A stretch of 6,917 nt of DNA from a bacterium (lineage in GTDB: Bacteria; Patescibacteria; Dojkabacteria; JAKAPS01; JAJZLI01): positions 1 to 6,917 of the forward strand of contig JAJZDR010000029.1 in the NCBI GenBank assembly GCA_021805885.1, given 5' to 3'. How positions within the stretch are numbered: position 1 is the first letter of the stretch; every line of letters starts with the position of its first letter. This document shows, one piece after another, positions 1-6,917 of the stretch. The notes under the pieces were generated by a model, which was not told the origin of the DNA, did no database searches, and was given only the letters and a program-made list of their open reading frames with translations. The position numbers were made by a program, and so were the translations under genes.

Positions 1-1
1 T

Positions 2-343
<342 letters not shown>

Positions 344-360
344 GGATATGTGTTACTTTC

Positions 361-636
361 CTATGTAAAATTAACAAATACTTTGGCCTGGTTATTTGTA
401 AATACTAAAATACCATTATCAATGGTAATTATTTTCTCTTCTTTTAATTCTTTTTCAAGATATGTAATTTGTCCAGGTACTAATATAGATACAAAATTAA
501 TATGATTTTTTAGTATATCAAAATTACCTATTTGACTTTTTGCAGAAAAATGAGACACTTCACCATCAAATAGCTGTCCTTTTAAAGATAATATTTTTAA
601 ATTAAAATATTCTTTGTATCCTGATACTTTGTCCAT
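361..636 (-). CDS. atpC: F-type ATPase epsilon subunit, beta-sandwich domain only
   Basis: This 91-residue protein matches the N-terminal beta-sandwich of the epsilon subunit: 'FNLKILSLKGQLFDGEVSHFSA' near the start, then GNFDILKNHINFVSIL, corresponding to the usual G-x-L-x-I-L-x-x-H-x-P-x-V segment. In F-ATPases this domain sits at the foot of the gamma stalk and contacts the c-ring loops. Usual bacterial epsilon has about 130-140 residues, ending in two helices that can rise into F1 and inhibit ATP hydrolysis. Here the protein stops right after the sandwich, so that brake is missing. It is the last gene of the cluster, beginning 3 bases after the beta stop codon, in the canonical beta-epsilon order. 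ATG is at 634-636; no Shine-Dalgarno lies at a useful distance, so translation probably relies on coupling to beta. The family call is fairly secure because sequence and position agree. Confidence 0.85.
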   Translation of the reverse strand: MDKVSGYKEYFNLKILSLKGQLFDGEVSHFSAKSQIGNFDILKNHINFVSILVPGQITYLEKELKEEKIITIDNGILVFTNNQAKVFVNFT

Positions 637-639
637 ATT

Positions 640-2857
<2,218 letters not shown>

Positions 2858-2861
<4 letters not shown>

Positions 2862-4258
2862 GATAGTAAAAATTTCATTAATTCTTGGTTTTCAACATCC
2901 TCCTCCTTAAAATCAGATATATTTCTCAATTTTTTAACATTTCTCTTCATCTTATATACATCTTCCACCTTTATATCCATATAATGTGAAAGTACAACCG
3001 TAATTAGAACTTTTTGTTCAAACAAAGTGTATGACTCCCCAATATTTTGATTAAATATAATATTAATTTTTTCACCTCTATCTAAATCTGCTGAAACAGA
3101 AGGCGGCATATTTACTCCGAAATGAGAGAACTTATATGCTTGGTCATATTTAATTAGAGCTATATTTAGTTTTTCTGATATAGACTGCATAAATATCTCT
3201 TGTACCCTTTTCCCTATTCTAGAAACTGATATCCCAGTATTAATTGCAGGACGTATCCCTTTTAAAAACAGTTCTCTATCAAAAAACAGTTGTCCATCTG
3301 TTATAGATATAACATTAGTAGGAATATACCCAGTAAAATCATTATTTTGAACGGATATTATTGGTAAAGCAGTTAAAGATCCTTCATTATTTTTCACTCT
3401 ACCTGCTCTCTCGAGAAGTCTAGAGTGTAGAGAAAAAACATCTGCAGGATAAGAATCTTTACCAGGAAAAACACCTTCTATTAGGGATATTTCCCTGTAT
3501 GATTTGGCATGTTCTGTAAGATCATCATAAACAATTATGACATCCTTACCCATACTCCACAAAGCCTCACCAATGGAACAACCTGCAAATGGAGATAAAT
3601 AAGACTCTACTGGCAATAATTCTGCTTTAGCAACCAATATAACAGAAAACTCCAATGTTCCACTCTCCTCAAGTGATGTAATAATACTGGATACTTGATC
3701 ATTTGTTTTACCTATTAGTACATAAACAATAATTGATTTATCTTTTTGATTACGAATAAGATCAATAAGAAAGGTTGTTTTTCCAGTCTTATTATCTCCA
3801 AGAATAACTTCTCTTTGACCAAAAGCTAATGGAAATAAGGTGTCCACAACAATATTTCCTGTTTCTATTTGTTTTTGTATATCATCCCTCTGTATTATTG
3901 AAGGAGCCTCTCTAAACATATCTAAATCTTTCGTATCCAATATCTTTCCCTTGCCATCCAAGGGCTCTCCAAAAACATTTATTACTCTTCCTAAAGTATT
4001 CAAACCAAATGATACAGTAAGTGTATCCTGCAAAACTAAAGCCATTTGTCCAGGAATAATACCTCTATCCTCAATAAGTACAATTTTTGATATGTCATCC
4101 TTAATTTCATTGACAAAACCGCGTGAATCAGATTCAAATAATATTTGACTTCCAGTTTTTAAATTTCTAAAACCTCTAACTTCACAAAATATTGAGTTAA
4201 CAGCAATAACTTCACCAACTGCAGCACCATTTTTTAGATTATCTTTAAAACTAATCAT
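2858..4258 (-). CDS. atpA: F-type ATPase alpha subunit, shortened at both ends
   Basis: Alpha forms the non-catalytic partner of beta in the F1 head and supplies the arginine finger to the catalytic site. Visible motifs are the P-loop GDNKTGKT (154-161; the usual form is GDRQTGKT), Walker B IIVYDDLTEHA (D245/D246), the block SLHSRLLERAGRV (276-288), IPTNVISITDGQ (312-323), and GISVSRIG with the arginine finger at R347. The nucleotide site and finger are therefore present. At 466 residues it is shorter than the usual ~500. Only about 14 residues precede the first strand (GEVIAV), so the N-terminal helix that normally binds delta is absent. An in-frame stop (TAA at 4271-4273) lies four codons upstream of the start, so the helix cannot be recovered by choosing an earlier start. 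The C-terminal helical part also ends some 25-30 residues early. The start overlaps the delta gene by 8 bases and the stop overlaps gamma (ATGA). No good Shine-Dalgarno is visible. Confidence 0.96.
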
Positions 4259-4841
4259 TTGATTGTATCTTTATATTTGTATCTACCGATACTAAATCAT
4301 TTTGTACATCTGAATTTTTAGGTAGTGTATCTGCTGAATTTGAGTCTTGTAGATTTTTAGCCTTTGGATCTATAATATCAATTATTCTATCTAGATTTTG
4401 ATTAAGTACATTAGAATATGAGAAATCAAAATATGAAAAGGAGGTCTTTAATACTACACCGCCTCCTATAGAAGAATCTATTTTATATGCAAGAATTATA
4501 TTTCCTTGAATCTTTTCCCTGAAAAAGTTATACAATTTATTCTTGAAATCATCTGTGGCTTCTAAAGATAGTATTATATATAGCTTTTTAGTATTCTTCC
4601 TAAAATCTATTAAAGCAGTTTGGAATTTCTTAAGTTCTTCTACATCATCTATTACATTACCATAAATATTAGAAAGTAAGTTAGATAAATAATTATTAAT
4701 AGCAAAGTCTCCTTTAAAATTTGCATCTACTCTTCTTTGTATATCTCTGAATTCTATAAATTTTATATACAGACCCAGTGACCTTATACACGTATTAAGA
4801 TATTCTATGTCTCTAATTTTTGCAGATAAATTATAATCCAT
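4251..4841 (-). CDS. atpH: F-type ATPase delta subunit (OSCP-like) with C-terminal polar tail
   Basis: Delta links the top of the F1 head to the peripheral stalk b. In this 196-residue protein the clearest family mark is IDSSIGGGVVLKTSFSYFDFS (121-141), which matches the delta C-terminal signature (D-x-S-x-I-G-G-x-V-x-x-x-x-x-x-x-x-D-x-S). The segment before it (KLYIILSLEATDDFKNKLYNFFREKIQ) fits the preceding strand and helix. Residues 1-80 are predominantly helical in character, as expected for the N-terminal six-helix bundle, but show no motif I can name. Residues from about 158 on (KAKNLQDSNSADTLPKNSDVQND...) form a polar, probably disordered tail not usual in delta. The position between b and alpha is canonical. 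The start overlaps the b-like gene by 11 bases and the stop overlaps alpha by 8 bases, suggesting translational coupling. An AAGG lies only one base before the ATG, too close to act as a normal ribosome site. Confidence 0.88.
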   Translation of the reverse strand: MDYNLSAKIRDIEYLNTCIRSLGLYIKFIEFRDIQRRVDANFKGDFAINNYLSNLLSNIYGNVIDDVEELKKFQTALIDFRKNTKKLYIILSLEATDDFKNKLYNFFREKIQGNIILAYKIDSSIGGGVVLKTSFSYFDFSYSNVLNQNLDRIIDIIDPKAKNLQDSNSADTLPKNSDVQNDLVSVDTNIKIQSND

Positions 4842-5676
4842 ACCTTATTTCATCTATATGTTTTTCTAAAATATCAAAAATGTAATCTTCTTGATCCTCA
4901 AGTGACACAGTTATATTTAAAACTTCTTTTATAACATTAACAATTACTAATGCAGAATCTTTTCTTATTGAGTTAATAAAGTCTTCTCTGAGTTTTTTAG
5001 CATCCTCATTTAGTTGATCAGAAAAAACGCTCACCTTCTCTTTCTCCTGATTTGCAACATCATCTAATATCTTTGTAGTTTTAGACCCAATCTCCTGAAG
5101 ATAATTATTATATATTTCCATATTCATTTTGGAAAATGAGTCTATGCTTTGATTAATTTTATTCAAAACCTCCTCTATGGTTTTTGAAATCTCTGCCTGA
5201 GAACCCGAAAGCATCGTCTGATAAGCACTTTCAAAACTTTGCACTTGAGCTTCTAAATTTCTATTTATATCTTGCAGACCTGAAACGAGAACATTTGAAG
5301 AATCAGACATAGCTGATTCTTGGGTAGAAAGATTTTTTTCTATTTCAGAGATTTTTTTGTTATATATATCTGTAAGCCTATTTTTGAAATCCTCTTCTAT
5401 ATTTTTATATAACTCTTGTATTCCAGATGCTTCACTATTAACATCATTAATAACCTCAGTAGTGATGTTCTCTAATCCACTAACAGTTTTATTGACATCT
5501 TTATTATCTATATTTGCAGATTTTAGTATAACCTTTGAATCTAATCCTTTGGTATCAGTCGTATTTTTATCCTGATGTCCAGCATCCTGATGCATAGGCT
5601 TAGAACGCATCAGATAGAGAATAAGAAACAAGAATAGTATTAGTAAAATTATTACAATTATAGCAATCAATAACAT
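4831..5676 (-). CDS. atpF: F-type ATPase b-like peripheral stalk subunit, unusually long
   Basis: This 281-residue protein has one N-terminal membrane helix (about 2-23, almost pure Leu/Ile/Val/Phe) followed by RSK, so the rest is predicted cytoplasmic, as in b subunits. Residues 24-70 are polar and low in structure; 80-235 are charged and helical with heptad character, likely coiled coil. The end (ALVIVNVIKEVLNITVSLEDQEDYIFDILEKHI region, 242-274) resembles the b C-terminus that binds delta (A-x-x-I-x-x-x-x-L). Ordinary bacterial b is about 155-170 residues, so this stalk is longer by roughly 110 residues. It is the first gene of the cluster, directly before delta, where atpF is expected. 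However, no atpB or atpE precedes it; the next gene upstream is divergent. Name based mainly on topology and position; an unrelated membrane-anchored coiled-coil protein taking b's place is possible. Confidence 0.78.
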   Translation of the reverse strand: MLLIAIIVIILLILFLFLILYLMRSKPMHQDAGHQDKNTTDTKGLDSKVILKSANIDNKDVNKTVSGLENITTEVINDVNSEASGIQELYKNIEEDFKNRLTDIYNKKISEIEKNLSTQESAMSDSSNVLVSGLQDINRNLEAQVQSFESAYQTMLSGSQAEISKTIEEVLNKINQSIDSFSKMNMEIYNNYLQEIGSKTTKILDDVANQEKEKVSVFSDQLNEDAKKLREDFINSIRKDSALVIVNVIKEVLNITVSLEDQEDYIFDILEKHIDEIRYGL

Positions 5677-5788
5677 AGTATTAATTTAACAATTTTATAA
5701 GTTTTTTACAAATTGTCATAGATGACACAAATATGTGTAATTTATAATTTGACTATTCATATTATTTTATATACATTTAAAAGTATAT
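5677..5788. promoter_or_regulatory. Divergent control region with two overlapping inverted repeats
   Basis: This 112-base region separates the ATPase cluster (-) from the exported hairpin protein gene (+) and should contain both promoters. It carries a perfect 6-base-arm inverted repeat TGTCAT-AG-ATGACA at 5714-5727. Overlapping it is a second one, ACACA-AATA-TGTGT, at 5725-5738. Their location between divergent starts is typical of an operator, but no regulator is encoded here and I cannot name one. For the (-) cluster, a possible -10 is TATAAA (5699-5694), but no well-spaced -35 goes with it. ATGACA (5719-5714), half of the palindrome, is 14 bases away. The (+) promoter is listed separately. 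Confidence 0.45.
5749..5777 (+). promoter_or_regulatory. Sigma70-type promoter for the 5789 gene, near-leaderless
   Basis: The -35 TTGACT (5749-5754) and -10 TACATT (5772-5777) are 17 bases apart, the optimal spacing. The -10 is followed by only 11 bases before ATG at 5789, so transcription should start about 3-6 bases ahead of the start codon. The absence of any Shine-Dalgarno before this gene agrees with a leaderless or nearly leaderless mRNA. The -10 match is moderate (4 of 6), but the same layout recurs at the next gene, which raises confidence. Confidence 0.6.
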
Positions 5789-6610
5789 ATGAGCATTAAA
5801 TTTTTTTATAAATCATTACTCTTATTGTCTTTGTGTTCATTATTTTTGTTTGTTCCCATTGAAAATATAGAAGCAACAAACATAGGTGGAATAGCACAGA
5901 ACTATATAGCCTTAACCAATGGAATGCAAACTGGAGAAATAGTATCACTTATATCCAAAAATACTTTCGCAGGAGTATATCCATCAGCAAAGGCAAATGA
6001 CCCCAATGTTTTTGGGATAGTTGATTTTAATAGTACTGTAATTACAGGAATAACAGCTACAAACATGATACCTATTATTCAATCAGGCACAATAGATGTA
6101 TACGTATCAAACCTAAATGGGAATATAACAAAGGGCGATCTTGTAACATCATCTATAGTTCCTGGAGTAGGTGAAAAAAATACGAATACAGGTATGGTCA
6201 TAGGTATAGCTAATGCATCATTTTCAAAAAATAATATTCTAAAGACAGAAACTATTAATGTTAAGGGGAAAAAGACCAAGATAAGCATAGAAAAAATTCC
6301 GATCCTTTTGAGTTTTCAAAATTATTATGATAATAATGCTCTTCAAAGCCAATTTAATGGATTTCTTCCGAATTTCATAAAAAAGGGAGTTTCATTTGTA
6401 AATATAATAATAGCTATAATTATAGTGCTGATGGGTTTTGTAATCTTTCTAATTGGAACATTATCCTCATTAAGACAATTGATGGGTGCAATGATAAGAA
6501 ATCCTACTTCAAAAAGATTAGCAATTAACAGTGCGATTATAGTCATTTTTATACTACTTATAATATTTATACTCACAATTGCTATGGGTTATACATTTTT
6601 AGTCATATAA
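5789..6610 (+). CDS. Exported beta-domain protein anchored by a C-terminal RNP two-helix hairpin
   Basis: This complete protein of 273 residues has an unknown function. Residues 1-29 look like a signal peptide (Lys at 4 and 8, a Leu-rich core, probable cut after IEA). Residues about 42-145 form a beta-rich extracellular module with the pattern IDVYVSNLNGNITKGDLVTSS..PGVGEK...TGMVIGIA, of a kind I associate with secreted CPR proteins (G-D-x-x-x-x-S...P-G...G-x-V-I-G-x-A). Residues 203-224 and 246-271 are membrane helices joined by a basic loop, LRQLMGAMIRNPTSKR, with RNP at 237-239. With the N-terminus exported, the loop lies in the cytoplasm and both ends outside, the same topology and loop motif as the F-ATPase c subunit. 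TM2 has no Asp or Glu at or near the ion-binding position (18 residues after the Pro in many c subunits) and TM1 is not Gly-rich, so it cannot be a normal proton carrier. It is divergent from the ATPase cluster and paralogous in its C-terminal part to the protein ending at 343. Confidence 0.9.
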   Translation: MSIKFFYKSLLLLSLCSLFLFVPIENIEATNIGGIAQNYIALTNGMQTGEIVSLISKNTFAGVYPSAKANDPNVFGIVDFNSTVITGITATNMIPIIQSGTIDVYVSNLNGNITKGDLVTSSIVPGVGEKNTNTGMVIGIANASFSKNNILKTETINVKGKKTKISIEKIPILLSFQNYYDNNALQSQFNGFLPNFIKKGVSFVNIIIAIIIVLMGFVIFLIGTLSSLRQLMGAMIRNPTSKRLAINSAIIVIFILLIIFILTIAMGYTFLVI

Positions 6611-6623
6611 AATTTAGCATCCA

Positions 6624-6652
6624 TTGACAAATATTTACAAATACTATAGATT
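6624..6652 (+). promoter_or_regulatory. Sigma70-type promoter for the 6664 gene, near-leaderless
   Basis: A consensus -35 TTGACA (6624-6629) lies 17 bases before TAGATT (6647-6652), which is followed by 11 bases and then ATG at 6664. An alternative -10, TATAGA (6645-6650), has a 15-base spacer. No Shine-Dalgarno precedes the ATG. Spacing is identical, base for base, to the promoter of the 5789 gene. The 53-base gap between the two genes therefore seems to hold an independent promoter rather than simple operon read-through. Confidence 0.6.
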
Positions 6653-6663
6653 ACTATCAATAA

Positions 6664-6917
6664 ATGAACAAATCAATAAAGGTTTTAACCAAGAATATTC
6701 TACTCAAAGGGACAAATATACTTCTAATTTTGTCCTTATTTTTATTTTCATCTTCCATATATTTTATAAATAACGCCAACGCTGCACAACTGACCCCTTT
6801 AACTGATACAATGTCTAATTCTGGAGGGTATGGAACAGCAGGTCCTCAAACAGTTTCAACAGCCGGAGTATCTCATTCTTTCTCGTATACAACACCAACC
6901 GCATATACAACCTCAAG
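6664..6917 (+). CDS. N-terminal part of a secreted surface protein (3' end outside window)
   Basis: The frame opens with ATG at 6664 and stays open to the window edge, giving 84 residues. Residues 1-41 form a signal peptide: a basic start (MNKSIKVLTKNILLKG), a hydrophobic core (NILLILSLFLFSSSIYFI) and a probable cut in NANA|AQ. The mature start, QLTPLTDTMSNSGGYGT, followed by SHSFSYTTPT, resembles N-termini of secreted proteins I associate with CPR genomes, which often have LTxLxDTMS and then H-x-I-x-F-T-T-x-T leading into beta-sandwich domains. It is Thr/Ser/Gly rich, as surface proteins often are. Function cannot be told from this part. It follows the 5789 gene on the same strand by 53 bases, so both may concern the cell surface. 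I chose this start because no earlier in-frame start fits and the signal peptide begins here. Confidence 0.85.
   Translation, partial: MNKSIKVLTKNILLKGTNILLILSLFLFSSSIYFINNANAAQLTPLTDTMSNSGGYGTAGPQTVSTAGVSHSFSYTTPTAYTTS

Noticed and set aside
6079..6576. Minus-strand open frames inside the 5789-6610 gene
   Set aside because: They are antisense shadows of the well-supported exported protein, without ribosome sites or recognisable features.

Overview
This AT-rich window is most simply read as chromosomal DNA of a Candidate Phyla Radiation (Patescibacteria) bacterium. Three things point there: secreted proteins of a style common in that group (a signal peptide followed by an 'LTPLTDTMS...SHSFSYTTPT' segment, and a GDLVTSS.PG-type beta module), almost no Shine-Dalgarno sequences, and very AT-biased codons. 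TGA serves as a normal stop (end of the alpha gene) and no gene needs it inside, so the standard bacterial code fits. The exact lineage cannot be told from this window.

Layout: (1) Positions 2-343 (+) hold the 3' end of a gene for a membrane-anchored protein whose last ~80 residues form a two-helix hairpin with a GRNP loop. (2) Positions 361-5676 (-) hold a tight six-gene cluster in the order b-like, delta, alpha, gamma, beta, epsilon. These are the peripheral-stalk and F1 subunits of an F-type rotary ATPase, with gene overlaps or gaps of only a few bases. (3) Positions 5677-5788 are a divergent intergenic region with inverted repeats and a promoter. (4) Positions 5789-6610 (+) encode a complete exported protein that ends in the same kind of RNP hairpin. 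(5) Positions 6664-6917 (+) hold the start of another secreted surface protein that runs off the window.

The most interesting point is the combination. The F1 catalytic residues look intact: both P-loops, the beta catalytic Glu and the alpha arginine finger. Yet the usual Fo partners a (atpB) and c (atpE), which normally precede atpF, are absent. Several subunits also depart from the textbook form: a b subunit of 281 residues, an alpha without its N-terminal delta-binding helix, a delta with an added polar tail, an epsilon with no C-terminal helices, and a beta with a degenerate DELSEED loop. The cluster is flanked on both sides by related proteins. These have an exported ectodomain and a C-terminal hairpin whose predicted topology (both ends outside, RNP loop inside) matches that of the c subunit but lacks its ion-binding carboxylate. 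I infer, without proof, that this may be an F1-like motor coupled to a non-canonical membrane and surface part, by analogy with the F1-like (F1-X0) ATPases of mycoplasmas. The plain alternative is an ordinary but divergent CPR ATP synthase whose a and c genes lie elsewhere.

The two complete (+) gene starts share the same promoter layout: TTGAC(A/T), 17 bases, TA(C/G)ATT, then 11 bases to ATG. This implies nearly leaderless transcripts.
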